DNA of 64,000 nucleotides from Maribacter luteus. Lineage in GTDB: Bacteria > Bacteroidota > Bacteroidia > Flavobacteriales > Flavobacteriaceae. Where the stretch lies: contig NZ_WKJH01000024.1 of NCBI RefSeq assembly GCF_009674825.1, forward strand, positions 124,001-188,000, given 5' to 3'. Made by a program: the position numbers and the translations under genes. The notes below the pieces were generated by a model. That model saw only the letters and a program-made list of their open reading frames with translations. It was not told the origin of the DNA and searched no databases. Positions 8,994 through 18,949 of the stretch are shown piece by piece (positions within the stretch are counted from its first letter, which is position 1; each line of letters starts with the position of its first letter).

Positions 8994-11585
8994 TTATTCC
9001 GTTACTTCCAATTTAACTGTCTCAAAGTTGTCCGATGCCGCACCGATACCGATTTCAAATATTCCTGGCTCAACTACTTTTTCATGTTTTACCGTATCAA
9101 AAAAGGATAAATCCTCTGGGGTGATCTCAAAACTTACGATAGTCGACTTTTTAGGCTTTAAGGAGATTCTTTTGATGCCCCTCAAGCTTTTCAAGGGTCT
9201 TTTCACCGAACTTACAACATCCTTGATATAAAGCTGAACTACTTCATCCCCCTTGTATTTGCCCACATTGGTTACTTTAACCGATACTGTGGTCGAACCT
9301 GTTGCAGTAATTTTATCTTTTGCCAATTTTAATGTGCCATAACTGAAATCGGTGTAGCTTAATCCGTATCCAAAAGGATAAAGAGCCTCCCCTTCAAAAT
9401 ACCTGTATGTTCTTCCTTTCATGCTATAATTGACAAACGGGGACAATTCTTTGATTGTTTTATAAAAAGTAACCGGCAACCTACCTGACGGGTTGTAATC
9501 CCCAAAAAGCACATCCGCTATTGCGGTACCTCCAAGTTCCCCAGGATACCAAGCCTCTACAATGGCAGGTAGATTTTCATTCTCCCAGTTAACCGCCAAC
9601 GCACTACCGTTCAATAATACCAAAACAACGGGTTTGCCTGTTGCATGTAGTGCCTTTAAAAGTTCTTTTTGAACCTCTGGCAATTCAATATCGGTTTTAT
9701 CACCACCGTCAAACCCTTTGGAGTTGACCGGCATTTGCTCACCTTCCACACCTGGCGATATCCCCCCAACAAAAACTATCACTTCGGATTTTTCAGCCAA
9801 TGCAATTGCTTTTTCAAAGGAAGTTTTATCGGGTGAAGCCCATAAGAACTTCAATTTAGCAGGATACCCTTCATGGAAATACTGAATTTTAACTTGATAC
9901 GGTTTCCCTTTTTCCAATTGAACGGTTTCTTTTACGACCCTTCTTTTTAAATCTTTGGTATTATCCACTATTACCTTACCATCAATGGCCAAAGTATATC
10001 CCCTACGACTTTGTAGCCCTAGGTCGTATTCCCCGGAAACATCCACTTGAAGGCTGCCTGTATATTCCACGGCAAATTTAGCTTCGTTCAATCCTTCAAT
10101 GGGGTAAAGGTTCCAATTTGAATTGATACCTTGCTCCACTCTTGTGACAACTGGAGTCCCTGAAAATTCGTGATTGTTAAAATACTTGGCTTGTAATCCT
10201 TTTTTACTTTCAAAGCTTAGGTATGCGGCAGGGATCAATGACATGGCCGGCTCTTTGGAAATCAATTCCGTACCCGCTTCGTAATACACTTGTGTATTTT
10301 TGGAAACCTTATTTTGAATCCCTACCAAAGGGGTAAAATATTGTGACGGGAAACCGTTGTAGTTTCCTAATAGCACTTCAAGATCATTGGCATTGGGACC
10401 TATGACCGCAATGGATTTCAAATCTTTCTTAAGAGGTAGGGTATTATTGTCGTTCTTTAAAAGTACCATGGATTTTCGGGCGGTTTCCAAGGCTAATGCC
10501 CTGTGTTTTTCCGAACTTACCACACTCATGGGAATACTTGCATAGGGCACGGACTCGGGAGCATCGAACATTCCCAGTTTAAATCGTGCCTTGAATATCC
10601 TTTTTAAAGACACATCTATCTCATCCTCAGTAATATCTCCCCGTTCAACGGCGCTAATCAAATAAGAATAACGTGAACCACAATTTAAATCACAGCCCGC
10701 CTTAACAGCAACTGCAGCGGCTTCTTCTTTGGAATCCACATAATTGTGGTAATCATGAATATCCCTTATCGCATTGCAATCCGAAACAACAAATCCTTCA
10801 AAACCCCAATCTTTCCTTAGGATCTCATCAAGTAATTGATGGCTTGCACAGCAAGGCTTACCCATATACCTATTATAGGCCGCCATTATCGAATACGCTT
10901 TTCCTTCTACCACGGTAGCTTCAAAAGCCGGTAGATAGGTATCGTACAAATCACGTTCCGTAGTCGTGGCATCAAAAAAATGCCGCTCAGGTTCGGGACC
11001 GCTGTGTACGGCAAAATGTTTGGGTGTAGCGACCAATTTCAAATATTTTGGGTCGTTCCCTTGTAACCCTTTCACAAAATTGACCCCCATACGAGCGGTC
11101 AAATATGGATCTTCACCATAGGTTTCCTGTCCACGACCCCAACGAGGATCCCGAAAAATATTGACGTTTGGAGTCCAGTAGGTCAATCCTTCATAGCGTT
11201 CAAAAGAATTGTTTCGCAACGCTTCATGGTGCTTTGCCCTTGCTTCATCGGATATCACTACGGCCGAATTGTAAATTAGGTCGGTATCGAAAGTAGCGGT
11301 CAAACCAATAGCTTGGGGAAAAACGGTTGCTTTGCCGGCACGGGCCACCCCATGCAAGCACTCATTCCAATATTCATACGCGGGAACATTCAAACGTGGA
11401 ATGGCTGGGGCATCATTCATCATCTGCCCTACTTTTTCTTCCAAAGTCATTTTGGATACGAGATCGTCGACCCTTTCCTCAATACCTAGGTTTTCATCCA
11501 AAAAAGGGTACTGCGTCTGTTGGGCATTGAGACCTAATGACCATACCGCCATTACCAAAAGACTAACTACTATCGGGGTTTTCAT
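8994..11585 (-). CDS. GH3 beta-glycosidase with PA14 insert
   Basis: Family GH3 exo-beta-glycosidase, expected to release terminal beta-linked sugar; the sequence resembles the bacterial and plant beta-xylosidase/beta-glucosidase branch. A Sec signal peptide (to about residue 21) is followed by the GH3 barrel with KHF at 189-191 and the nucleophile Asp near 269 in FVVSDC. The second alpha/beta domain is interrupted by a PA14-type insert at about 462-585 and carries the likely acid/base Glu near 616 (PGVEGEQ). A fibronectin-III-like domain (GYGLSYTDF onward) ends the protein. The 863-residue length fits a PA14-containing GH3. Within the PUL it would trim beta-linked side or backbone units after desulfation. 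Confidence 0.9.
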   Translation of the reverse strand: MKTPIVVSLLVMAVWSLGLNAQQTQYPFLDENLGIEERVDDLVSKMTLEEKVGQMMNDAPAIPRLNVPAYEYWNECLHGVARAGKATVFPQAIGLTATFDTDLIYNSAVVISDEARAKHHEALRNNSFERYEGLTYWTPNVNIFRDPRWGRGQETYGEDPYLTARMGVNFVKGLQGNDPKYLKLVATPKHFAVHSGPEPERHFFDATTTERDLYDTYLPAFEATVVEGKAYSIMAAYNRYMGKPCCASHQLLDEILRKDWGFEGFVVSDCNAIRDIHDYHNYVDSKEEAAAVAVKAGCDLNCGSRYSYLISAVERGDITEDEIDVSLKRIFKARFKLGMFDAPESVPYASIPMSVVSSEKHRALALETARKSMVLLKNDNNTLPLKKDLKSIAVIGPNANDLEVLLGNYNGFPSQYFTPLVGIQNKVSKNTQVYYEAGTELISKEPAMSLIPAAYLSFESKKGLQAKYFNNHEFSGTPVVTRVEQGINSNWNLYPIEGLNEAKFAVEYTGSLQVDVSGEYDLGLQSRRGYTLAIDGKVIVDNTKDLKRRVVKETVQLEKGKPYQVKIQYFHEGYPAKLKFLWASPDKTSFEKAIALAEKSEVIVFVGGISPGVEGEQMPVNSKGFDGGDKTDIELPEVQKELLKALHATGKPVVLVLLNGSALAVNWENENLPAIVEAWYPGELGGTAIADVLFGDYNPSGRLPVTFYKTIKELSPFVNYSMKGRTYRYFEGEALYPFGYGLSYTDFSYGTLKLAKDKITATGSTTVSVKVTNVGKYKGDEVVQLYIKDVVSSVKRPLKSLRGIKRISLKPKKSTIVSFEITPEDLSFFDTVKHEKVVEPGIFEIGIGAASDNFETVKLEVTE

Positions 11586-11634
11586 TTTTAAGGCTTTTTT
11601 TTACTCGAATTGAATCTTTTTGAGTTTATTAGTT

Positions 11635-13029
11635 TTATTTATAATTCACTGTCACCACCGAAATGGTATTTGCTGGAATATCCACAACCTGTGACTGGTC
11701 GTCTTTTAACCAAAGATCGAAGGTCTTTTCGTCATCCGAATCGTTTTTAATGAACAGGTACACGTTTTTATCATCGGCAAGGGTAATGGTATCCCCATAC
11801 CAAGATGCCGATGCCACCCGTTTCATTCCTGGCCGCATAAATCTTCCAAAAAGGGCCATTGCCGCATAATCCGGATTATAGGTTACAGTTTTGTCTTGAC
11901 GATCGATTTTTATTAGACTGTTTTGTTTCCAACCCCATCCACTCGAGGAATCTTCATTTAAGATCATATTCCAGTAACAGAAGTTGGGCACGCCATGATT
12001 AATGTAGGAAGCAACTTCATTAAATCGGGAAAATGCCTGGTCGATACTGTTTTTTCCACCATAACAATTGCCTTCGGTATGTAAGAATTTGATTTCCGGA
12101 TAAATTGCCTGCATATTCTCAATCTGTCTTGAATTTATATACTGGACACCAATACCATCAACGGCTTCCCTCCAACTTTTGTTGGCTACGAACTCCAATC
12201 CATCCAGTCGTTTGGCGGTACGGAAAGAACCTGCCCAAATTTCGGCCGGTGAATTGTCTTTTTCAAATTGGGGACGCAAAAAATCGATTACGAATTCACC
12301 CATTTGTTTTGGGGGCATGTTACAAGAAGGGTATTTAGTGGATATGTCCTGCTCGTTTTGAATGACGATTCTATTGACCGATATACCTTCTTTAGCATAA
12401 GCCTCAACATATTTTGAAAAATATTGTGCATAGGCCTTATAGATTTTAGGGTCGTCTTTCAAGACATTCTTCTCCGGGAATTCTTCCCCCCTATCCATTA
12501 AACCGGATTCTTTCATCCAACCTGGAGGACTCCAAGGGGAAGCAAACAATTCCATATAAGGGTTATACTTATAGGCCATTTTAATGTAAGGGATCACGCT
12601 TGTTCTTTCCCTCTCAATGGAAAACCCCTTCATTTCAAAATCATTCGGCACTTCGCTGTAACTATAGGCATCAATTCCAAAGTCGCTGGCCCCTATTGCC
12701 GTTCTACAAACCGTGAAATTGGCACCGTTTTTATCGAACAGGTTTTTCATGACATCGTTTTGTTGATCTTCACTTAACGACATCAATGCTTCCCCTCCGA
12801 TTTCATTGAACGCCCCACCGATACCTTCAATGGTTTGAAACGAAATATCAGGATACATACGAACTGAAATACCTTTTCCTTCAGACCTGGCCTCCATCTC
12901 CTTTATGGGGTTGGCAGCTATGTCCTGCCCCTCAATAAGCTCAACATAATAAACCTTAGCCTTGTTTTGGGCGTTGATTGAAAGTGATATTATAAAAACC
13001 GTTATTACCGTAAAAACAAATTTTCCCAT
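11635..13029 (-). CDS. GH30-family glycoside hydrolase
   Basis: 464 residues with a Sec signal peptide (cut near residue 20). The GH30 barrel is recognised from FQTIEGIGGAFNE near residue 64, SPWSPPGWMK near 164, the acid/base Glu226 in IQNEQD and the nucleophile Glu319 in LHTEGN. The C-terminal beta domain is short. GH30 includes beta-glucosylceramidases, beta-1,6-glucanases, beta-xylosidases, beta-fucosidases and xylanases; I cannot assign the subfamily by reading. It lies 10 bases upstream of the next stop, inside the enzyme run, so it probably hydrolyses a beta linkage of the same glycan. Confidence 0.87.
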   Translation of the reverse strand: MGKFVFTVITVFIISLSINAQNKAKVYYVELIEGQDIAANPIKEMEARSEGKGISVRMYPDISFQTIEGIGGAFNEIGGEALMSLSEDQQNDVMKNLFDKNGANFTVCRTAIGASDFGIDAYSYSEVPNDFEMKGFSIERERTSVIPYIKMAYKYNPYMELFASPWSPPGWMKESGLMDRGEEFPEKNVLKDDPKIYKAYAQYFSKYVEAYAKEGISVNRIVIQNEQDISTKYPSCNMPPKQMGEFVIDFLRPQFEKDNSPAEIWAGSFRTAKRLDGLEFVANKSWREAVDGIGVQYINSRQIENMQAIYPEIKFLHTEGNCYGGKNSIDQAFSRFNEVASYINHGVPNFCYWNMILNEDSSSGWGWKQNSLIKIDRQDKTVTYNPDYAAMALFGRFMRPGMKRVASASWYGDTITLADDKNVYLFIKNDSDDEKTFDLWLKDDQSQVVDIPANTISVVTVNYK

Positions 13030-13039
13030 ATCCCCGTAT

Positions 13040-14632
13040 TTAATTTTTGAATTTCGCCTTTAATACCACTGGATAACTGTCACCATTTACGGCCGGCATG
13101 GTAATGGCCAAACCTTCATTGGTTTGCTTAAACTCTATTTTCCTGCCATTGTATAATTGGGTTAAACCTTTTAAAGTCCCCGGACTGACTTCGCTGGATT
13201 TTGCAAAAGAAGGAATCACAAACTCACCTCCTTTAGGGTTCATTACGATAATGTAAAAATCGTCGCCTTTAGTGGTGTAGCGAACTTCATCATGGGCAAA
13301 AGCCGGTGTGGCCGTGGTTCGTTGGTTAAAATGTTCGCCTTTCTTTTGGGCTGCTACGGCATTCCTAAGTTCCCCTTCAACGGTTTCCACTTGCTCTCCC
13401 CTAACACTTTTCCCGTCACCGAAAACCTTCCATGGGCGTGTGCCATAAATGGCTTCCCCATTGATTTTCAACCAATCGCCAACAATTTTAACGCTCTTTT
13501 CAATTTCGTGGGGAATGGTTCCATCAGGATTTAACTCCATACTCAAAAGCAAGTTTCCGTTTTTACTGACGGCTTCAATGAGCATTTCCAAAATGGTGCG
13601 TGCATTGTGTGTTAGATGGCGGTCTTTTTTATAAAACCAATCGGTAAACGTAATTTCAGACTGCCATGGGTCTTCCCTTAGGGTATTACTACCTCCCGAT
13701 TCCACTTCATTGACCGTACCTTTTTCTTTTCTCTTTAGAAGCATTACGGCATCTATGGTTCCGTTTTCTTCTAGACTATTGTTGTATAATTCCCGCGCTA
13801 CTTCTTTCCCATATTCCCCATAGGTGAAGTTAAATCCATCATTATACAATAAATCGGGTTTGTAATTCGTAACCAATTCAATATGGCGTTCCAACCAGTT
13901 TTTCTTGATATCCTCAATCATTTCGGGAGTGCGGTCTTCCGGTGCCGGACCATATAAATCTTTCGGGTCCAAGCCTTCCCACCATTTGCCTTTACCGTCT
14001 TCCTTGGTCAACCGCCCGTCATAAGGTACACCTGCTTTGTCCCCATCCTTATCCGAACCGAATGCCGGTTTCCACCAATTCAAAAAACGATCATCGTGAC
14101 TGGTAACCCCGAATTTTAAACCGGCTTTTCGTGTTGCTGATTCAAATTCGCCAATGATATCTTTTTTAGGGCCCACATCCACGGAATTCCATGGATGGTG
14201 CGAAGAATCGAACAAATCGAAATGGTCATGGTGGTTCGCCAAAGCAACAATATATTTTGCCCCGTTTTCTTTTGAAAAATCGATTAAGGCTTGTGCATCG
14301 AAATTTTCGGCTTTCCATTCATTGATTACATCCTTAAAGCCAAATTCCGACGGATGCCCGTAAGTTTGCAAGTGATAAGGATAAGCCATTTTCCCGAACT
14401 TTTGGCGGCCTACGTCCTGCATGTACATATGGCGGGCATACCAACCGCCCCCTTGTTCGGGAACGGCTTGCGGTCCCCAATGGAACCAAATACCGAATTT
14501 GGCATCCCTGAACCATTCCGGGCATTCATATTGCTCTGCCAGTTCATCCCATGGCAATTCTTTTTGTTGTGCCATGACAGAACCTGATACGGCCATAAAA
14601 AAAAGAAAACCAAAAAACTTAATTCGACTCAT
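13040..14632 (-). CDS. GH29 alpha-L-fucosidase (530 aa)
   Basis: Retaining alpha-L-fucosidase of family GH29. Signal peptide to about residue 21, then CPEWFRDAKFGIWFHWGPQ, the hallmark start of the GH29 barrel, LANHHDHFDLFDS near 131-143 and the probable nucleophile Asp265 in LLYNDGFN. After the barrel (to about residue 400) comes a C-terminal beta-sandwich with TKGDDFYIIVMNPK, as in full-length GH29 enzymes. It is complete and followed 10 bases later by the GH30 gene. Together with the shorter GH29 at 16209 and GH95 it gives the locus three fucosidase-type enzymes, probably with different linkage or sulfation tolerance (inference). Confidence 0.9.
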   Translation of the reverse strand: MSRIKFFGFLFFMAVSGSVMAQQKELPWDELAEQYECPEWFRDAKFGIWFHWGPQAVPEQGGGWYARHMYMQDVGRQKFGKMAYPYHLQTYGHPSEFGFKDVINEWKAENFDAQALIDFSKENGAKYIVALANHHDHFDLFDSSHHPWNSVDVGPKKDIIGEFESATRKAGLKFGVTSHDDRFLNWWKPAFGSDKDGDKAGVPYDGRLTKEDGKGKWWEGLDPKDLYGPAPEDRTPEMIEDIKKNWLERHIELVTNYKPDLLYNDGFNFTYGEYGKEVARELYNNSLEENGTIDAVMLLKRKEKGTVNEVESGGSNTLREDPWQSEITFTDWFYKKDRHLTHNARTILEMLIEAVSKNGNLLLSMELNPDGTIPHEIEKSVKIVGDWLKINGEAIYGTRPWKVFGDGKSVRGEQVETVEGELRNAVAAQKKGEHFNQRTTATPAFAHDEVRYTTKGDDFYIIVMNPKGGEFVIPSFAKSSEVSPGTLKGLTQLYNGRKIEFKQTNEGLAITMPAVNGDSYPVVLKAKFKN

Positions 14633-14642
14633 AAGTTATAGT

Positions 14643-16178
14643 TTACTCTTTTGACTTTTTCTTGAAATTGTAATCTTCCGGACTATCGAACAACCCGAAT
14701 TCGTTTTTATCCAATTGGGCAGGATCACCTGTTTCCTTAATAAGAACCTCCAATTCTTTCAACAAATCTTCCTTGACCGATGCATATTCTTCATTTTCAA
14801 TTAAATTGACCAACTCCCACGGGTCATTTTTCAAATTGAACAATTGATAAGTGAAAACTTCATGTTTTGCACTAACTATTAATTTGTAATCACCCTTTCG
14901 AACGGCTCTATGTCCGCCCCAGTTATTTATTTTAGGTTTAAAATTTTCTCCAGGCCAAGAATTATAGGCATATAACATACTGCTTCTCACTTCTTTTGCA
15001 TTCCCTTCGATTATGGGGGTCAAATCTTCTGTCTCAACAGATTCTGGTATTTCGAGCCCTGTTAATCCGCAAAGTGTTGGAAAAACGTCATGTAAATAGG
15101 CAAAAGCACTTGTTTTTACGTTTTCAGGAATATTTGGCCCACAAAAAATCAATGGCACGCTAACACTGTGCTCGTATACGTTCTGTTTACCCAATAATCC
15201 GTGCTGCCCTAAGGCCAAACCGTTATCACCTGCAAAAACAATAATGGTATTGTCCGCTTTACCAGAAGCTTCCAGGGCTTTTAAAATCCTGCCGATTTGG
15301 GCATCGGTTGCAGTAATCATTCCATAATAATCGGAAATTTCCTTTTGAACCGCTTCATGAGTTCTTGGGAAGGGCAATAACACTTCATCCCTAATTCTTT
15401 CATCCGCAATCTCAAAAGGGTGTTCTGGCATAAAGTTTTTAGGCAACTCTATATTTTCATTAGGATACATGTCCTTATATTCACTAGGAGGAGTACGTGG
15501 ATCATGAGGTGCCGTAAAAGCAACATACATTAAAAAAGGATTTTCTTTTTGGTATGTATTTAAAAAGTCGACCGCGGCATCGGCAAATACCTCACTACTG
15601 AATTTTTCTTTCTGCTGATAAGGTTCTGACCAACCTGATTCAGGATTATAGTCCTTTACTTTGGTTCCGAAGTGTGTTGTCATACCTCCTAAAAAGGCAG
15701 ATTTAATTTGATTAAAACCACGTTCTAACCAAATTTCACCATTATGTTGTTTTCCTGTCGCAAAAGTTTCATACCCGTTTTTTTTAAAGTATTCGGGAAA
15801 GGTTATTTTGTTACTCTTTCCCCTTTCCTCTTTTGGGAATGCGAATTGCGCATATACATTTGGTTCTATATTAAAATAGTGGCGCCCGGTCATTAACATG
15901 GCCCTACTTGGGGAACATACGGCCGCCGTCGTAGCCCCTAAAATATATGAATTCGTAAAAGAAGTACCCCTTTGGACCAAAGCATCCATATTAGGAGTCT
16001 CAACATCATATTTATCCATAGCCCCGATGGTTCCACCACGCTGGTCATCGGTAAAAAGGAACAGGATGTTGGGCTTTTCCGCCTCCTTTTTTAGTACTGC
16101 CTTTTCTTTACATCCAAAAGACAGTACCACTACCAATGCAGCTACGATCTTAATGGAATACTTAAACAAATTCCCCAT
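14643..16178 (-). CDS. S1-family sulfatase
   Basis: 511-residue lipoprotein sulfatase (VLSFGC, Cys23). PNILFLFTDDQRGGTIG provides the first metal site; the formylglycine motif CSPSR has its Cys near 88; GKQHNGEIW replaces the GKWHLG seen in the other sulfatases here, a notable change next to the active site; FAGDNGLALGQHGLLGKQ gives the second metal loop. This combination resembles the choline-sulfatase-like branch. It lies between two GH29 genes, 10 and 30 bases away. Family certain; substrate unknown, although the altered loop suggests a sulfate position different from that of its neighbours. Confidence 0.91.
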   Translation of the reverse strand: MGNLFKYSIKIVAALVVVLSFGCKEKAVLKKEAEKPNILFLFTDDQRGGTIGAMDKYDVETPNMDALVQRGTSFTNSYILGATTAAVCSPSRAMLMTGRHYFNIEPNVYAQFAFPKEERGKSNKITFPEYFKKNGYETFATGKQHNGEIWLERGFNQIKSAFLGGMTTHFGTKVKDYNPESGWSEPYQQKEKFSSEVFADAAVDFLNTYQKENPFLMYVAFTAPHDPRTPPSEYKDMYPNENIELPKNFMPEHPFEIADERIRDEVLLPFPRTHEAVQKEISDYYGMITATDAQIGRILKALEASGKADNTIIVFAGDNGLALGQHGLLGKQNVYEHSVSVPLIFCGPNIPENVKTSAFAYLHDVFPTLCGLTGLEIPESVETEDLTPIIEGNAKEVRSSMLYAYNSWPGENFKPKINNWGGHRAVRKGDYKLIVSAKHEVFTYQLFNLKNDPWELVNLIENEEYASVKEDLLKELEVLIKETGDPAQLDKNEFGLFDSPEDYNFKKKSKE

Positions 16179-16208
16179 TTTTATTTCCCGATTTTTAAAT
16201 TGCTAATC

Positions 16209-17291
16209 TTATTTAGAATTTTCCTCCCTGATCATCTTACCCACTTCCAATAAAATCTTTGCCGATTCCTCAGGTACGACCCCATTACCGTCGGGCCCTA
16301 CGTTGAGCAGGAAATTGCCACCTTTTCCGTTGATGTCCTTTAATTTTCCATAGACTTCTTCAGGGGATTTCCATAATGTGTCTTTCTTTTTAAAGCCCCA
16401 GGAATCATTCATGGTATAACAGGCTTCCCAATTATATTTTACAATGGAATCTAGATGGAATTGCTCTGGGGTCCCAAAATCTTTTTTAAAGAGTTTTCTT
16501 TTTGAAACACGGTTATTGATAATGATACTGGGTTTTAATTCCCTTATATATTGGTATAGATCGTTTCCGTCTTCAACGGTCCACCAATCAACCCAATCAC
16601 CATCAAACCAAAGGATATTCGTATCATAGTTTTCTATTAATTCCTTGATTTGGTTTTTCATGTAGGCTACGTATTTCTCTTTTTGGCCCTCATGCATTTT
16701 CATCATACCCCAACCTTTTCCTTCTTCTACGTATTGAGAACCTTCATGCCAATCGGTAATACTATAATACGTACCAAAAACGATTCCTTCTTTTTTGCAG
16801 GCATCTGCCAATTCCTGTACAAAATCCCTACCTTTCATTGGGGTGCTCGCTATGTCGAAGTCGGTGTAGTTGGAATCGTACAAACAAAAACCTTCATGGT
16901 GCTTGGTTGTTATCACCAAATATTTCATTTGAGCATCTTTGGCCAATTTTACGATTTTATCGGCATCAAAATTTTCCGGCTTCCAAGTGTCCAATAACTT
17001 TATATATTCTTCGGACGGGATATTCTGGTTCCCCTGGATCCATTCTGCATAACGGCCTTCGTCATTTCCTTTATAAATTCCTCCCAACTGGCTATAAAGT
17101 CCAAAATGGATGAACATGCCATATTTGGCATCATTGAACCATTGCATACGTTTTTGAAAGCCCTCTTCGGATTCTTCCAGGTAATTTACTTTTTCTATTT
17201 TGGATATAGTTTTTTCTTGCTTACAACTACCCAATATCAACACCGTTAGCATAACCAACAGCACGGAGAAAACTCCTTTTATTATATTCAT
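16209..17291 (-). CDS. GH29 alpha-L-fucosidase, catalytic domain only (360 aa)
   Basis: Short GH29 enzyme. A lipoprotein signal (LILGSC, Cys23) is followed by the barrel: WFNDAKYGMFIHFG near 51-64, TTKHHEGFCLYDS near 128-140 and the nucleophile Asp230 in ILWFDGDW. It ends with GGNFLLNVGPDGNGVVPEE, the end of the barrel, and lacks the C-terminal beta-sandwich usual in GH29. The ending is clean with no frameshift, so this looks like a natural short form. Membrane anchoring plus single-domain build suggests work on small oligosaccharides in the periplasm or on the surface. It belongs to the same transcription unit as its sulfatase neighbours. Confidence 0.9.
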   Translation of the reverse strand: MNIIKGVFSVLLVMLTVLILGSCKQEKTISKIEKVNYLEESEEGFQKRMQWFNDAKYGMFIHFGLYSQLGGIYKGNDEGRYAEWIQGNQNIPSEEYIKLLDTWKPENFDADKIVKLAKDAQMKYLVITTKHHEGFCLYDSNYTDFDIASTPMKGRDFVQELADACKKEGIVFGTYYSITDWHEGSQYVEEGKGWGMMKMHEGQKEKYVAYMKNQIKELIENYDTNILWFDGDWVDWWTVEDGNDLYQYIRELKPSIIINNRVSKRKLFKKDFGTPEQFHLDSIVKYNWEACYTMNDSWGFKKKDTLWKSPEEVYGKLKDINGKGGNFLLNVGPDGNGVVPEESAKILLEVGKMIREENSK

Positions 17292-17320
17292 TATCAGAAA
17301 TTTACATATTATGATTAGGA

Positions 17321-18949
17321 CTATTTGCTCAAACCTTTGGCTTTTAAGAAACGATTTAAGTTCTCTTGGTCCATTGCATCGCTATCCCCATATTTTGAGC
17401 GCATAACCTTTAATTGGTCATGCATTTCTTTCCTTACCGCGGTATACGCCGGATCGTTGTAGACGTTATGCATTTCGGAAGGGTCTTCTTCCAAATCATA
17501 CAGCTCCCATTCATCTATATCGTAGTAAAAATGAATCAATTTATACCTATCCGTTCTAACCCCATAGTGGCGTTTTACACGATGTTCCCCAGGAAACTCA
17601 TAAAACGTGTAGTACAGGGCGTCCCTCCACTCACTGGCATCGCCTTTCACTAATTTCCTTAAAGACTCCCCTTGTATACTTTCTTCAATATCAACCCCTG
17701 CATAATCCAAGAACGTTGGGGCAAAATCTATATTCTGAACCAACTCATCAACGACCGTTCCCGGCTTGATCTCTTTAGGGTATTTCATCAAGATAGGCGT
17801 TCTAAAAGACTCTTCGTACATAAAACGTTTATCGAACCAACCATGTTCCCCTAAATAAAATCCTTGATCCGAGGTATACACGACAATCGTATTCTCCTCC
17901 AAACCATTTTCCTTTAAATAATCGAGTATTTGTCCAACACCGTCATCCACGGACTGGATGGTACGAAGGTAATCTTGCATATATCTATTATACTTCCATA
18001 GTGCCAAATCTTTCCCCTGTGGGTTTTCGGCTTTGAATTCTTTAATGATAGGGTCATAATAAGCGTCCCAAGCTGCTTTTTGCTCCTCGGTCATCCTATC
18101 ATACTGTCTTTGGAACATGCCCCTGTACTTGGTCTTGATTTCTTTTTCCTTATCAAGCATTTTCAGGTCATATACCACGTCCATATCTTTATAAACCCCC
18201 ATTTCTTGCGCTGCGGCAGCTGGCCTACCTTGGTAATCGTCAAAGAAATTAGCTGGAGGGGTAAACGTTTTATCATCAAACAATGTGAAGTATTTTTCTT
18301 CCGGCATCCATGTTCTATGGGGTGCTTTTTGATGGTAAAGCAATAGGAAGGGTTTATCTTTTTCCCTTTTATTATCCAACCAATTCAACGCAATATCAGT
18401 GGTAACATGGGTTACATATCCCGGATATGTCTTTTGTACCCCGTTTTCTATAAAATCCGGAGCATAATATTGCCCTTGACCGGGAAGCACATTGGAATAA
18501 TCAAAACCTTGGGGTAAACCGTCTAAATGAATTTTACCGACCAATGCTGTTTGGTAACCGTTTCTTTGTAAGGCTTTAGCGAAATTTTCTTGGTTCCAAT
18601 CATAGGCCCGCACATTATCTACCTTGCCATTGACAAAACTATGCTTACCCGTGAGCATTGCCGCACGGCTTGGTGCACAAATGGAATTGTTAACGAACCC
18701 TTTATTGAAAATAACCCCCTCATTACCTATCCTATCGATATTAGGGGTATTATTCAACCCATGTCCATAAGCACTAATGGCCTGGTAAGCATGGTCATCG
18801 CTCATGATAAAAACAATATTCGGTTTTATCGGCTTTTCTTCGGCTACATCGTTACAGCTTGCCATGATCGCCATAAACAAGAATAACACGTAATATTTAA
18901 AATCAGGGCTTGAAATATGAAACTTATTAAGTCGTTTTATTATACTCAT
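17321..18949 (-). CDS. S1-family sulfatase, first enzyme gene after the susCD terminator
   Basis: About 542 residues. The start is the ATG ending at 18949; the frame stays open only to a TTG two codons earlier. The lipobox is AIMASC (Cys32). Metal site PNIVFIMSDDH; formylglycine motif CAPSR with Cys near 91; GKIHLDGLPQGF; VLPGQGQYYAP; and TSDQGFYLGEHGWFDKR. The last two segments make it a paralog of the sulfatase at 7405-8979. A long charged, helix-rich insert near 235-330 (YDRMTEEQKAAWDAYYDP) is absent from most of its neighbours. It is the first gene of the enzyme run, about 225 bases downstream of the susD terminator, so it needs either read-through or its own promoter, for which I see no consensus match. 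Confidence 0.91.
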   Translation of the reverse strand: MSIIKRLNKFHISSPDFKYYVLFLFMAIMASCNDVAEEKPIKPNIVFIMSDDHAYQAISAYGHGLNNTPNIDRIGNEGVIFNKGFVNNSICAPSRAAMLTGKHSFVNGKVDNVRAYDWNQENFAKALQRNGYQTALVGKIHLDGLPQGFDYSNVLPGQGQYYAPDFIENGVQKTYPGYVTHVTTDIALNWLDNKREKDKPFLLLYHQKAPHRTWMPEEKYFTLFDDKTFTPPANFFDDYQGRPAAAAQEMGVYKDMDVVYDLKMLDKEKEIKTKYRGMFQRQYDRMTEEQKAAWDAYYDPIIKEFKAENPQGKDLALWKYNRYMQDYLRTIQSVDDGVGQILDYLKENGLEENTIVVYTSDQGFYLGEHGWFDKRFMYEESFRTPILMKYPKEIKPGTVVDELVQNIDFAPTFLDYAGVDIEESIQGESLRKLVKGDASEWRDALYYTFYEFPGEHRVKRHYGVRTDRYKLIHFYYDIDEWELYDLEEDPSEMHNVYNDPAYTAVRKEMHDQLKVMRSKYGDSDAMDQENLNRFLKAKGLSK

